The notes beneath the pieces were generated by a model. The model had not been told where the DNA came from. It did not search any database and saw only the letters and a program-made list of their open reading frames with translations. A program made the position numbers and the translations under genes. DNA of 49,404 bases from Actinomycetota bacterium (lineage in GTDB: Bacteria; Actinomycetota; Thermoleophilia; Gaiellales; Gaiellaceae), in assembly GCA_004366385.1 (NCBI GenBank), contig SIRU01000060.1:1-49404 (forward strand). Direction: 5' to 3'. Positions 41,373-49,404 of the stretch are shown here, piece after piece. Positions within the stretch are counted from its first letter, which is position 1; each line of letters begins with the position of its first letter.

Positions 41373-41406
41373 GAACGAGGCTCGCCTCGCTCTCGTCTCG
41401 CCGCGC

Positions 41407-42501
41407 CTAGAGGAGTCTCGCGAGCCGCCCGATTCCCTCGCGGATCCGGTCCGGCGGCTCGTAGCTGTACGCGAGCCGCGCCGCGGAGCGGCCGAGGCCC
41501 GAGCCCCGGGGGAAGAAGTCCGCGCCGGGCACGAAGGCGACCCCCTCGCCGGCCGCCCGCTCGGCGAGCGAGGTCGTGTCCTGCCCCTCGGCGAGCTCGA
41601 GCCAGAGGAAGTAGCCCCCCTGAGGGCGGCTCCAGCGCGCACCCTCCGGGAACGAGGCCTCGAGCGCGGCGAGCATCGCGTCCCGCCGGTCGCGGAGCTG
41701 CGCGCGCACGTGGTCGAGGTTCGGCTCGAACCGTCCCCGGCGGATGAGCTCCAGCACGGTGGCCTGCGCGAGGAACGGCGGCGAGATGTACGTCGACGCC
41801 GCGCGCTCCTCGAAGGCGGGGGCCGTGGCGGGGGGCGAGACGACATAGCCGACGCGAAGCCCGGGCGCGACGGTCTTCGAGAACGACGACGTGTACGTCA
41901 CCGTGTCTCCTCCTGCGAGCTCGTGGAGCGACGGCAGCGGCTCCCCCTCGAAGCGGACGAGCCCGTACGGGTCGTCCTCGAGGACGGGCAGCGCGTGCTC
42001 GGCGACGAGCCCGGCGATCGCGCGGCGGCGCCCGAGCGAGAGCGTCCTCCCGCTCGGGTTCTGGAAGGTCGGGATCGTGTACAGGAACGACGGTGGGTCG
42101 GAGCCCCGCCCGAGCTCGGCCGCGAGGGCGTCGGGGTCGAGCCCCTCGTCGTCCATCGGGAGCGCGACGATCTCGGCGCCCTCCCGCGCGAGGACCTTGA
42201 GCGGGCGGTCGTAGCTCGGCGCCTCGACGAGGACCCGGCCCGGCCGCCGCTCCAGCAGCTCGCCCGCGTACAGCACGAAGCCGAGGAGGCCGCCGACGGT
42301 GAGCACCACGCGCCCGGGGTCGACGCCGTGCCGCGCGGCGACCCACTCGCGCAGCGGCGCGTACCCGCCTCCGGGGCCGTACGCGAAGACACTGGGCCCC
42401 TCGCGCAGTCCCGCCTCGCGCGCGCAGTCCGCGAGCTCCTCGGCGGGGATCAGCTCCAGCCCCGGCGCGCCGCGGGCGAACGAGATCGGCTGCTCGGTCA
42501 C
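41407..42501 (-). CDS. PLP-dependent aminotransferase (fold type I, 2-aminoadipate-like)
   Basis: 364 residues. Class I/II aminotransferase: SPAYGPGGGYAPLREWVA-type entry, EAPSYDRPLKVL, the Asn in FQNPSGRTLS, Asp in VLEDDPYGLVRFEG, PLP Lys in SSFSKTVAPGLRVGYV, and the Arg near the C-terminus (ARLAYSYEPPDRI). It matches the aminotransferase half of MocR/LysN type proteins without their GntR domain. The GTG at 42501 with TACGCT 7 bases upstream is chosen over longer frames. Substrate unknown. Confidence 0.85.
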   Translation of the reverse strand: MTEQPISFARGAPGLELIPAEELADCAREAGLREGPSVFAYGPGGGYAPLREWVAARHGVDPGRVVLTVGGLLGFVLYAGELLERRPGRVLVEAPSYDRPLKVLAREGAEIVALPMDDEGLDPDALAAELGRGSDPPSFLYTIPTFQNPSGRTLSLGRRRAIAGLVAEHALPVLEDDPYGLVRFEGEPLPSLHELAGGDTVTYTSSFSKTVAPGLRVGYVVSPPATAPAFEERAASTYISPPFLAQATVLELIRRGRFEPNLDHVRAQLRDRRDAMLAALEASFPEGARWSRPQGGYFLWLELAEGQDTTSLAERAAGEGVAFVPGADFFPRGSGLGRSAARLAYSYEPPDRIREGIGRLARLL

Positions 42502-42508
42502 AGCCGCG

Positions 42509-42514
42509 AGCGTA
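42509..42514 (-). promoter_or_regulatory. -10 hexamer of a leaderless aminotransferase promoter
   Basis: TACGCT on the minus strand ends 7 bases before the GTG start at 42501. Confidence 0.5.
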
Positions 42515-42818
42515 CCCGCGCCGCAGGCGGAGCCCGTCCGTACGCCGCCCCGCCGCCGCACGACACGAACGCCGGCCGCCCGTGGAGCGGCAGTCGAGCA
42601 GCAGTCGAGTCCACCCCCGGCGAACCTTCCTCCAACCTCCCCCAGGGGCACTCCCGTGTCCCTGAGGTCACGGTATCGAGAGACGGCTCACGCGTGGGTG
42701 ACGACTTCGCGTCGATTCGGCGACGGGCTCCGGCGACGTATGTGAGCTGTCGCGCCGCAAGCCCGACGTACGCCTGTGAGCATCGGCGAGGCGGGTCGGT
42801 CGGTGCCACGAGGTGCCC

Positions 42819-42839
42819 GGCGCCACGACCTGTGGCGCC
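42819..42839 (-). terminator. GGCGCCAC hairpin downstream of sucCD
   Basis: GGCGCCAC (42819-42826) pairs with GTGGCGCC (42832-42839) around a 5-base loop. It lies about 85 bp after the sucD stop on its strand. No U-tract, so a weak terminator at best. Confidence 0.4.
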
Positions 42840-42923
42840 GCGCGGACACCCCTCATCGCCGGGGACGGTGGCGCGCGGCGGGTCGACCCCCACGTGGCCA
42901 GAGACCGATCGCCGCGAGGGCGC

Positions 42924-43796
42924 TTACGCGGAGACGAGCTGCAAGACGAGCTCGGCGGTCTCGGTCGGCGTCGTCCCGACCCGGATCCCGCGCGCCTCGA
43001 GCGCGTCCTTCTTCGCCTGCGCAGTGCCCTCGGAGCCGGAGATGATCGCGCCCGCGTGCCCCATCGTCTTGCCCGGCGGCGCCGTGAACCCGGCGATGTA
43101 CGCGACGACCGGCTTCGTCATCTCGGACTCGATGAACGCCGCCGCCTTCTCCTCCTCGTCGCCCCCGATCTCGCCGACCATGACCACTTGCTCAGTCTGC
43201 GGGTCGGCCTCGAACCGCGCGAGGACGTCGACGAACGACGAGCCCACGACCGGGTCGCCCCCGATCCCGACGATGGTCGAGTTCCCGAGCCCGAGCTGCG
43301 TGAGCTCGTGCCCGATCTGGTACGTCAACGTCCCCGAGCGCGAGACGAGCCCGACCGACCCCTCGCGGAAGATCTCGGCGGGGATGATCCCGACGTTCGC
43401 CCTCCCGGGCGAGAGCGCGCCGGGGCAGTTCGGGCCGATCAGCGTGACCCCCCGCCCGCGCAGGAACGCGTGGATCCGCAGCATCTCGTGCGCCGGCACG
43501 CCCTCCGTGATGCACACGATCGTCCCGATCCCGGCGTCGATCGCCTCGTACATCGCGTCCGCCGCGAACGGCGCCGGGACGAAGATCATCGCCGTGTTCG
43601 CCCCCGTCTCCGCCACCGCGCCTGCAACCGAGTCGAACACGGGGATCCCCTCCACGTCCTGCCCGCCCTTGCCCGGGGTCACACCGGCGACCACCTGCGT
43701 GCCGTGCGACCGGTTCCGGAGCCCGTGGAAGCGCCCTTCGGAGCCCGTGAGCCCCTGCACGACGAGCCGCGTGCCGGTGTCGACGAGGATCGCCAT
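42924..43796 (-). CDS. sucD: Succinyl-CoA synthetase subunit alpha
   Basis: 290 residues. CoA-binding start [53 protein letters not shown]. The phosphohistidine should be in the GHAGAI motif near residue 245 ([10 protein letters not shown]), which is present. Forms a heterodimer with SucC and makes ATP or GTP from succinyl-CoA. Start overlaps the sucC stop by one base (TGATG). Confidence 0.96.
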   Translation of the reverse strand: MAILVDTGTRLVVQGLTGSEGRFHGLRNRSHGTQVVAGVTPGKGGQDVEGIPVFDSVAGAVAETGANTAMIFVPAPFAADAMYEAIDAGIGTIVCITEGVPAHEMLRIHAFLRGRGVTLIGPNCPGALSPGRANVGIIPAEIFREGSVGLVSRSGTLTYQIGHELTQLGLGNSTIVGIGGDPVVGSSFVDVLARFEADPQTEQVVMVGEIGGDEEEKAAAFIESEMTKPVVAYIAGFTAPPGKTMGHAGAIISGSEGTAQAKKDALEARGIRVGTTPTETAELVLQLVSA

Positions 43797-44941
43797 CAGC
43801 CCGCCGCCAGCTCCACTGCGCGGCGCGCGCCGTCGAGCATCGTCGCCTCGGGATGGACGTTCGCGGCGCCCGACTCGCCGAGCAGCCGCCGCCCCTCCTC
43901 CGCGTTCGTCCCGTCGAGCCGCACAACGATCGGCAGCTCGATCCCCATCTGCTCGAGCGCCTGGAGGATCCCGCGCGCGACCTCGTCGCAGCGGGTGATG
44001 CCGCCGAAGATGTTGAAGTAGATGGAGCGCACCTGCGGGTCGCGCGTGATCACCTCGAGCGCGTCCACGACGCCCTGCGCGTCGCCGCCGCCCCCGAGAT
44101 CGCAGAAGTCCGCCGGCCGTCCGCCGACGAACGTCACGACGTCGACCGTGGACATCGTCAGCCCGGCGCCGTTCCCGAGCACCCCGACGTCGCCGTCGAG
44201 CCTGACGTACGTCACGCCCTTCTCCCGCGCGAGCGCCTCGAGCGGGTCGGCCGCGTCCACGTCCCGCAGCTCCGCGAGGTCGGGATGCCGGAAGAGCGCG
44301 TTGTCGTCGATCGTCACCTTCGCGTCGAGCGCGCGCACCTCGCCGTCAGGCGTGACGATGAGCGGGTTGATCTCGCAGAGCATCGCCTCGGAGCCGGTGA
44401 ACGTGTCGTAGAGCTTCGCGACGATGGCCGCGACCTGCTTCTGCTCCGAGGGATCCTCGATGCCCGCGCCGTACACGAGCCGGCGCGCGTGCCACGGGTG
44501 GCAGCCCTCGAGCGGGTCGACGTGGAGCCGGACGAGCGCGTCGGGGCTCGTCGCGGCGACCTCCTCGATGTCGACGCCGCCCTGCGTCGTGATCATGAAG
44601 AGCGGCTGCTTCGCGCTCCGGTCGAAGGTGAGCGAGAGGTAGTACTCGCGCTCGATGTCGGACGCCGTCTCGACCCACACCTTCGTCACCGTGTGGCCGC
44701 GGATGTCCATGCCCAGGATCTCGCCCGCGTGCGCCTCCGCGTCCTCGGGCGTCTCGGCGAGCTTGATGCCGCCGGCCTTCCCGCGGCCGCCCGTGAGGAC
44801 CTGCGCCTTCACGACCACGGTCCCGCCGAGCTCGGCCGCGGCCGCGCGCGCCTCCTGCGCGGACGTCGCGAGCCGTCCCTCGGACACGGGGATGCCGTAG
44901 CGTCCGAAGAGCTCCTTCCCCTGGTACTCGTACAGGTCCAA
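43796..44941 (-). CDS. sucC: Succinyl-CoA synthetase subunit beta
   Basis: 381 residues from TTG 44941 ([19 protein letters not shown]). ATP-grasp domain with [26 protein letters not shown], and C-terminal ligase domain with [17 protein letters not shown] and [14 protein letters not shown], then [14 protein letters not shown]. The TTG start is supported by the family N-terminus and TAGACT 10 bases upstream; longer frames add Arg/Pro-rich sequence. First gene of sucCD. Confidence 0.95.
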   Translation of the reverse strand: MDLYEYQGKELFGRYGIPVSEGRLATSAQEARAAAAELGGTVVVKAQVLTGGRGKAGGIKLAETPEDAEAHAGEILGMDIRGHTVTKVWVETASDIEREYYLSLTFDRSAKQPLFMITTQGGVDIEEVAATSPDALVRLHVDPLEGCHPWHARRLVYGAGIEDPSEQKQVAAIVAKLYDTFTGSEAMLCEINPLIVTPDGEVRALDAKVTIDDNALFRHPDLAELRDVDAADPLEALAREKGVTYVRLDGDVGVLGNGAGLTMSTVDVVTFVGGRPADFCDLGGGGDAQGVVDALEVITRDPQVRSIYFNIFGGITRCDEVARGILQALEQMGIELPIVVRLDGTNAEEGRRLLGESGAANVHPEATMLDGARRAVELAAG

Positions 44942-44951
44942 AGCGCGGGCG

Positions 44952-44957
44952 AGTCTA
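44952..44957 (-). promoter_or_regulatory. -10 hexamer before sucC
   Basis: TAGACT on the minus strand, followed by CGCCCGCGCT and then the TTG start. Spacing 10, slightly longer than for the other leaderless candidates here, but the downstream CGCCCGC matches recQ. Confidence 0.4.
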
Positions 44958-45008
44958 CCCCGCGAGGGCTCGCGGGGGCACGGAACACGGGTGTGCGAGC
45001 ATGGCGGG

Positions 45009-45599
45009 ATGAGCCGGACGACCATCCTGATCCTCGTCGCGCTCGGCGCCACGCTCGCCGGTTTCGCGCTCTCCACGAACGCGCGGCGCCTTCAGGACGA
45101 CGGCCCGGCGACCGTGGAACGGCCGGCTGCCGGAGCGCAGCGGGCGGCGCTCGGCTGGCGCGAGACGTTCGGCTCGGAGGACGACCGGCTCGTCTTCTCG
45201 GTTGACTCGCTGGAGGTCGGCGACGGCGGCTGGGAGGCCGACGTGCGCTTCGAGAACCAGACCTCGATCCCGTACGAGGTGGGCAGCCCGAGCGCCGCTG
45301 CCACGCTCTCGTTCGGGCTCATGCTGTTCTCGAGCGGCGAGCTCGCCGAGCTCGAGCGACGGAACGAGAGCGGGACGCTCCCCGCGGCGCGCCGGGCCGT
45401 TCGGTTCGACCCTCCGCTGCCCCCGCTCATCGAGCCACGACAGTCCTGGACCGGGACGATGTCCGCCCCGGGCGCGCTCGTGGCGGACAGCTGGGTCCGG
45501 GTGGTGTTCGGGCCGTTCGTCTCCGTCGGCCCCCCGCCGAAAGGCCTCGAGGAGCACGTCGCCTGGATCACCGACCGGGCGTACCGCCTGAAGCCGTAG
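45009..45599 (+). CDS. Secreted or membrane-anchored protein of unknown function
   Basis: 196 residues. N-terminal anchor (TTILILVALGATLAGFAL). The following domain (VFSVDSLEVGDGGWEADVRF, then ENQTSIPYEVG) resembles a DUF4352-type beta-sandwich, with the end PGALVADSWVRVVFGPFVS. No cysteine. Divergent from sucC with only 67 bp between starts, so promoters overlap. Function unknown. Confidence 0.65.
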   Translation: MSRTTILILVALGATLAGFALSTNARRLQDDGPATVERPAAGAQRAALGWRETFGSEDDRLVFSVDSLEVGDGGWEADVRFENQTSIPYEVGSPSAAATLSFGLMLFSSGELAELERRNESGTLPAARRAVRFDPPLPPLIEPRQSWTGTMSAPGALVADSWVRVVFGPFVSVGPPPKGLEEHVAWITDRAYRLKP

Positions 45600-45612
45600 C
45601 GCGTCCCGCTCC

Positions 45613-46467
45613 TCAGGCGGGGCTCGCCGCGAACGCGCGCTGAGGCTCCGGCGCCGCGCCGCAGCTCGCGGGCACGGCCCGCCCCGCGACCTCCTCGACG
45701 TGCACCGCGTGCGCGCCGCCCTCACGCGTGCGGAAGCGGACGAGCGACCCCTCGGCGCCGGCGAGGCGGAGGGCGCCGAGCTCGTCGAGGCCGAGCTCGG
45801 CTCTGAGCGCATGCTCCGCCGCTTGCACGGGCGGAGGGAAGCACGCCCTCCCCCGGTAGCGGCGCAGGTCGACGCGCCCGGCGAGCGCGCCCGCGATCAC
45901 CTGCCATGCGTCGCCTGGATCGAGGCGGCCGAGCTGGATCCCCGAGGGCAGGACGAGCGCGTTCGCGGCGAAACGATGCCCGCCCTGGTGCGACGAGATC
46001 CAGAGCCCCTCATCTGGGAGCTCCCCGACGAGCGCTCCAAAGACCTCGGTCCCGCGGCGGGCGCAGCAGCGATCGCGGCTGCCGTGCCCACAGACGAGCA
46101 CGAGGGACGAGTCGACCATCTCTCCTCCCCCGTCGAGGTCGCACGCTGCGAGCTCCTCGGGGCTCTCGAGCTCGAAGCGTCGAATCTCACCGCGCGACTC
46201 CTCGACGCGGGCGACGAACGCGAGCCGCCCGCCCGCCGCGCGCCCGGGGCGCCGCACGAAGAGGAGGCGCGCCGGGGCGAAGCGCTCGAGCCAGGCCGCG
46301 ACCGCCTCGCGCGCCTGCTCCGGGAGCGACGCGCCGTCCGACACGTCACGCGGCCACGGGCCCGGCACCTCGACGAGCAGCCAGCTCGTCGCGTGCAGCG
46401 CCGTCCCGGCGAGGGGCTCGCCCGCGGCGCGCGAGGCATCGGAGCACGGGAGCGCGGCGTCGCTCAC
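45613..46467 (-). CDS. Sucrase/ferredoxin-like family protein
   Basis: 284 residues. Members of this family (Suc_Fer-like) have a thioredoxin-like fold that resembles 2Fe-2S ferredoxins. Seen here: LLVEVPGPWPRD near residue 30, VLVCGHGSRDRCCARRG (cysteines of the cluster region), SHQGGHRFAANALVLP, and the end with YRGRACFPPPVQAAEHALR. Cluster binding is likely but not certain; the function is unknown. GTG overlaps the upstream biotin carboxylase stop by 4 bases. Confidence 0.8.
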   Translation of the reverse strand: MSDAALPCSDASRAAGEPLAGTALHATSWLLVEVPGPWPRDVSDGASLPEQAREAVAAWLERFAPARLLFVRRPGRAAGGRLAFVARVEESRGEIRRFELESPEELAACDLDGGGEMVDSSLVLVCGHGSRDRCCARRGTEVFGALVGELPDEGLWISSHQGGHRFAANALVLPSGIQLGRLDPGDAWQVIAGALAGRVDLRRYRGRACFPPPVQAAEHALRAELGLDELGALRLAGAEGSLVRFRTREGGAHAVHVEEVAGRAVPASCGAAPEPQRAFAASPA

Positions 46468-48251
46468 TCGCCCTCGAGCCGGCAGACGACCTGCCCGTGC
46501 GCGAGTTGGCTGCCGGCGGCGACGGTCAGCCCGGCGACGACCCCGTCCCGGTGCGCAGTGATCTCGTTCTCCATCTTCATGGCCTCGACCACGCAGATGA
46601 GCTCGCCGGCCTCGACCCGATCGCCGTCGGTGACGTGCACCTGGAGGACGACACCCTGCATCGGGCTGACGACGGCGTCCGAGCCGCCTCCGCCAAGGCC
46701 GTGGCGGCGCTCCTTGTGCCGCCGAGCGATCTCGGCCCACGGCGGCTCCGGCTCGTGGAGGCGCACCTCGTGGCGGCGCCCGTCGATCTCGACGGCGATC
46801 GAGCGCGAACGCGTGCTGCCAGATCCGGCGACAGCTCCGTCCGAGGCGCCCGCTACCGTAGTTGCCCGATGTGCAAACTGTTCTTCCGCGTCCATGGCAC
46901 GCTGTGCCAGCTCCTCGGACTCGACGACGCCGTGACACGTCTCGCCGGCGACGAAGCACGGGCTCTGGAGCAGCGCGCGGTGGAAGCTGAGCAGCGTGGT
47001 CGGCCCGGCGATGACGTACTCCTCGAGCGCACGCAGCATCCGCCTCCGAGCGTGCTCGCGGGTCGTGTCGTGGACGATGAGCTTCGCGAGCAGCGGGTCG
47101 TAGAGGCCCGAGACCTCGTCGCCGGCGCGCACGCCCGAGTCGACGCGGACGCCGATCCCACCCGGCTCCCGATACGCGATGATCCGCCCCGGCGAGGGGA
47201 GGAAGCCTTTCGCGACGTCCTCCGCGTTGATGCGGCACTCGATCGCGTGACCCCGGAGGACGACCTCGTCCTGCCCGAACGAGATCGGATCGCCGGCGGC
47301 GATGCGGAGCTGCTCGCGCACGATGTCGATGCCCGTGACCGCCTCGGTCACGGTGTGCTCGACCTGGAGCCGCGTGTTCATCTCGAGGAAGTAGTACGAC
47401 CCATCCGTCGCGAGGAGCCCCTCGATCGTGCCCGCGGAGCGATACCCGACCGCGCGTGCCGCCTCCACCGCGATCGCGCCGATACGCTCGCGGAGCTCCG
47501 GCGAGACCGCCGGCGAGGGCGTCTCCTCGACCAGCTTCTGGTGCCGGCGCTGGATGGTGCAGTCGCGCTCGCCGAGATGGACGACGTTGCGGTGGTCGTC
47601 GGCGAGGACCTGGATCTCGACGTGGCGCGGGTCGTCGAGGTAGCGCTCGAGGTAGACCGTCCCATCGGCGAAGTACGCCTCGCCCTCGCGCCGAGCGGAG
47701 TCGAGGGCGCGCTCGACGTCGTCGGGCGTGCGGGCGATCTTGAGCCCTTTCCCGCCCCCGCCCGCGGACGCCTTGATCGCCACCGGGTAACCGATCTCTT
47801 CGGCGATGCCGAGCGCCTCGTCGAGAGTGACGACCGCGTCGTGGGAGCCCGGGATGACCGGGACGCCCGCCTCGCGCATCCGCGCGCGGGCGGCGACCTT
47901 CGATCCCATCGCCTCGATCGCCTCCGGCGGAGGCCCGATCCAGATCAGGCCCGCGTCGACCACCAGCCGCGCGAAGTCGGCGTTCTCGGCGAGAAAGCCG
48001 TACCCCGGGTGGACGGCGTCCGCTCCGCCCTCGAGGGCCGCCTCGACGATCCGCTCGCCGCGGAGGTAGCTCTCGGCGGCCGGGCCGGGGCCGAGAAGGA
48101 ACGCGTCGTCGGCGACCGCGACGTGCAGCGCTCCCCGGTCGGCCTCCGAGTACACGGCGATGCTCGCGATCCCGAGCTCGCGAAGGGTGCGGAACACGCG
48201 CACGGCGATCTCGCCGCGATTGGCAACGAGCACTCTCTCGAACATCCGCAT
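46464..48251 (-). CDS. Acyl-CoA carboxylase alpha subunit (biotin carboxylase plus BCCP)
   Basis: 595 residues. Biotin carboxylase domain from FERVLVANRGEIAVRVFRTL, ATP-grasp loop KASAGGGGKGLK, catalytic HHQ-like RRHQKLVEETPSP, EMNTRLQVEHTVTEAVTG. Linker, then a biotinyl domain with EAMKMENE (biotin Lys559). Actinobacterial AccA/PccA type that pairs with a separate carboxyltransferase beta subunit, not in the window. Substrate (acetyl-, propionyl- or other acyl-CoA) cannot be told from this subunit. A second Met two residues in is an alternative start. Confidence 0.95.
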   Translation of the reverse strand: MRMFERVLVANRGEIAVRVFRTLRELGIASIAVYSEADRGALHVAVADDAFLLGPGPAAESYLRGERIVEAALEGGADAVHPGYGFLAENADFARLVVDAGLIWIGPPPEAIEAMGSKVAARARMREAGVPVIPGSHDAVVTLDEALGIAEEIGYPVAIKASAGGGGKGLKIARTPDDVERALDSARREGEAYFADGTVYLERYLDDPRHVEIQVLADDHRNVVHLGERDCTIQRRHQKLVEETPSPAVSPELRERIGAIAVEAARAVGYRSAGTIEGLLATDGSYYFLEMNTRLQVEHTVTEAVTGIDIVREQLRIAAGDPISFGQDEVVLRGHAIECRINAEDVAKGFLPSPGRIIAYREPGGIGVRVDSGVRAGDEVSGLYDPLLAKLIVHDTTREHARRRMLRALEEYVIAGPTTLLSFHRALLQSPCFVAGETCHGVVESEELAQRAMDAEEQFAHRATTVAGASDGAVAGSGSTRSRSIAVEIDGRRHEVRLHEPEPPWAEIARRHKERRHGLGGGGSDAVVSPMQGVVLQVHVTDGDRVEAGELICVVEAMKMENEITAHRDGVVAGLTVAAGSQLAHGQVVCRLEGE

Positions 48252-48259
48252 CGGCCGCG

Positions 48260-48265
48260 TATTCT
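48260..48265 (+). promoter_or_regulatory. -10 hexamer of a leaderless pgsA promoter
   Basis: TATTCT ends 8 bases before the GTG at 48274. It lies in the 22-bp divergent gap with the carboxylase gene. Confidence 0.5.
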
Positions 48266-48273
48266 CTCGGACG

Positions 48274-48813
48274 GTGAGCCTCCCGGATCAACTCACGGTC
48301 GCGCGCATCGCGGCCGTCCCGATCGTCGTGCTCCTGTTCGCCTGGGACTTCCCGAACCATGCGTACTGGGCGACAGCGGTGTTCGTGGTCGCCATGGCGA
48401 CGGATCAGATCGACGGTTGGCTCGCGCGCCGCCGAGGGACGAGCTCACCGCTTGGGACGCTCCTCGATCCGGTGGCGGACAAGGTGCTCGTCCTGGCCAC
48501 GCTCGTGATGCTCGTCGGGGAGGGCGTCGCACCGGCCTGGATGGTCGCGCTGATCGTCGTCCGGGAGATCCTCGTCTCGGGCCTGCGCCTGGCCGCGGTG
48601 GAGAAGGGGGTCGTGCTCGGGGCGCGCGATCTCGGCCGCCTCAAGACGTGGGCGCAGGCGACCGCGGCCGCGATCGCCGGCGTGTCGGCAGGAGGGGCCT
48701 GGAGCGCGGACGTCGCCTGGTGGGCGCTCCTCGTCGCGCTCGTGGCGACGTGGGTCTCCGGGCTGGACTACGCACGCGTCGCGCCGCGGGTGCTCCGCGG
48801 CGAGGGCACCTGA
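48274..48813 (+). CDS. pgsA: CDP-diacylglycerol-glycerol-3-phosphate 3-phosphatidyltransferase
   Basis: 179 residues. Makes phosphatidylglycerol phosphate. CDP-alcohol phosphatidyltransferase motif D-x2-DG-x2-AR-x8-G-x3-D-x3-D: seen as ATDQIDGWLARRRGTSSPLG then LLDPVADKVL. Four to five membrane segments. N-terminus SLPDQLTVARIAAVPIVVLL matches PgsA. A cardiolipin or phosphatidylinositol variant is less likely given this start. The 3' end overlaps a possible minus-strand ORF. Confidence 0.93.
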   Translation: MSLPDQLTVARIAAVPIVVLLFAWDFPNHAYWATAVFVVAMATDQIDGWLARRRGTSSPLGTLLDPVADKVLVLATLVMLVGEGVAPAWMVALIVVREILVSGLRLAAVEKGVVLGARDLGRLKTWAQATAAAIAGVSAGGAWSADVAWWALLVALVATWVSGLDYARVAPRVLRGEGT

Positions 48814-49007
48814 CCCTCGTCGCCGCGGGACCCGTCCACGGCCTCGGCCAGCCCGACGGCTCTCCACTCACTCCGATAGCCGGGCGGAGCTCCGTCCAGC
48901 TCGAAGGACGCGCTCACCAATGCGGCGAGCACCACGCGCTCCGGGCCGGCGCCTGCCGGCGGATCGAGCTCGACGGCAGACCGCTCGGGCCTCGACGAGA
49001 GCCTCAC
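48768..49007 (-). CDS. Possible small protein of unknown function
   Basis: A GTG at 49007 opens a 79-residue frame (start MRLSSRPERSAVELDPPAGA, then ERVVLAALVSASFELDG and SEWRAVGLAEAV). The composition is more protein-like than other shadow frames. The layout (short, WR and helical segment) is vaguely like a carboxylase epsilon subunit, but that is weak. The end runs 46 bases into pgsA. It follows the ABC ATPase stop on the same strand by about 30 bases. Confidence 0.3.
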   Translation of the reverse strand: MRLSSRPERSAVELDPPAGAGPERVVLAALVSASFELDGAPPGYRSEWRAVGLAEAVDGSRGDEGQVPSPRSTRGATRA

Positions 49008-49038
49008 TCGCCGGACGATAGTCCGCGCAGCGCTCCGC

Positions 49039-49404
49039 TCAGCGGCCGAAGTCGTCGCGGCGCGGATCGGCCAGCTCGCGCTCGAGAGCCTTGATCCGCG
49101 CTCGCGCCTCGTCGAGCTCGCGGACGACTCCTCCTCCGCGATCGAGCGCCGGGACGACGTCATCTCCCGTGACGACCACCTCGACCCGCCCGTCTCGCAC
49201 GAGCACGAGCGCGTCTGCGAGCTCCGCCGCCTCTCCACGGTCGTGCGTGACGAAGAGCGCGGACACGCAACGACGCGTCACGACGTCGCGGACGAGCCGT
49301 CGCAGCCGAGCGCGAGTCGGATCGTCGAGCGCGCTCAGCGGCTCGTCGAGCAGGAGGAGCCTCGGGGCGCCGGCGAGCGCCCGGGCGAGCGCGACCCGCG
49401 GGCG
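49039..49404 (-). CDS. ABC transporter ATP-binding protein, C-terminal part (cut by window end)
   Basis: 121 residues, gene continues beyond the window. Starts at RPRVALARALAGAPR just after the signature motif; Walker B LLLLDEPLSALDD, D-loop and H-loop ALFVTHDRGEAAELADA are present, as in molybdate/sulfate/spermidine importer ATPases. After the nucleotide-binding part, the tail is short and coiled (RELDEARARIKALERELADP), without the TOBE/MOP domain usual in those importers. Substrate unknown. Confidence 0.85.
   Translation of the reverse strand, partial: RPRVALARALAGAPRLLLLDEPLSALDDPTRARLRRLVRDVVTRRCVSALFVTHDRGEAAELADALVLVRDGRVEVVVTGDDVVPALDRGGGVVRELDEARARIKALERELADPRRDDFGR

Larger units (their letters stand above)
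42502..42923. other. 422-bp stretch without a gene between the aminotransferase and sucD
   Basis: No frame has coding character. It holds the aminotransferase promoter (TACGCT on the minus strand at 42509-42514) and a hairpin at 42819-42839. The stretch 42600-42790 has no recognised structure. Confidence 0.5.

Noticed and set aside
42498-42893. 131-residue minus-strand frame between sucD and the aminotransferase
   Set aside because: Pro/Arg/Gly-rich, no motif, and it runs into the promoter of the aminotransferase gene.
45906-49094. 1062-residue plus-strand frame
   Set aside because: Antisense to the ferredoxin-like and carboxylase genes and out of frame through pgsA; no domain features.

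Overview
The window is high-GC, densely packed bacterial chromosome. Many genes overlap by 4 bases (ATGA or GTGA), GTG and TTG starts are common, and several genes have a -10 hexamer only 6-8 bases before the start codon, as in leaderless transcripts. Together with the CCG-type succinate dehydrogenase, ClpS, ATP-type PEPCK and a DUF6351 secreted protein, this suggests an actinobacterium, most likely near the Thermoleophilia (Gaiellales/Solirubrobacterales). That placement is inference; no rRNA is present.

Layout. 0.1-9.0 kb, mostly minus strand: FAD disulfide oxidoreductase, tRNA-Ser, tethered cytochrome c, ClpS, tRNA-Val (plus), three secreted proteins including a DUF6351 protein with a GxSxG motif, then a coupled run of nucleotidyltransferase, DsbA-like, GNAT and TOPRIM genes. 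9.17-16.1 kb: the SRP RNA gene (ffs) and the dnaX-ybaB-recR cluster, separated by a roughly 4.1-kb accessory island. The island holds a 49-residue secreted peptide coupled to a 95-residue unknown, relics of an HTH regulator, and an IS3 element lying between two divergent, broken IS110 copies.

16.4-29.7 kb: asd; a minus-strand set (GNAT, Asp23, metallophosphoesterase); a succinate dehydrogenase of the A-B-E type; two coupled secreted zinc metalloproteases; pckA; an alpha/beta hydrolase and an ABC exporter. 29.7-36.8 kb: two Xer-type recombinases flanking a secreted unknown, recQ, then the minus-strand set gltA-like, HEAT-like, purE. 37.0-45.0 kb: NAD-type isocitrate dehydrogenase, malate dehydrogenase, an atypical SDR, a YlbL-like PDZ/Lon protease, a small Cys protein, LapA, a PLP aminotransferase and sucCD. 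45.0-49.4 kb: a secreted unknown, a sucrase/ferredoxin-like protein coupled to a biotin carboxylase-BCCP, pgsA, and the end of an ABC ATPase.

Central carbon metabolism is the main theme: citrate synthase, isocitrate dehydrogenase, succinyl-CoA synthetase, succinate dehydrogenase, malate dehydrogenase and PEPCK all lie within about 25 kb. The most unusual parts are the mobile island between ffs and dnaX, the tiny peptide/partner pair inside it, the paired 23-bp palindromes at 19.2-19.3 kb, and the recurring leaderless promoter core. I did not find a clearly new multigene defence or biosynthetic system.
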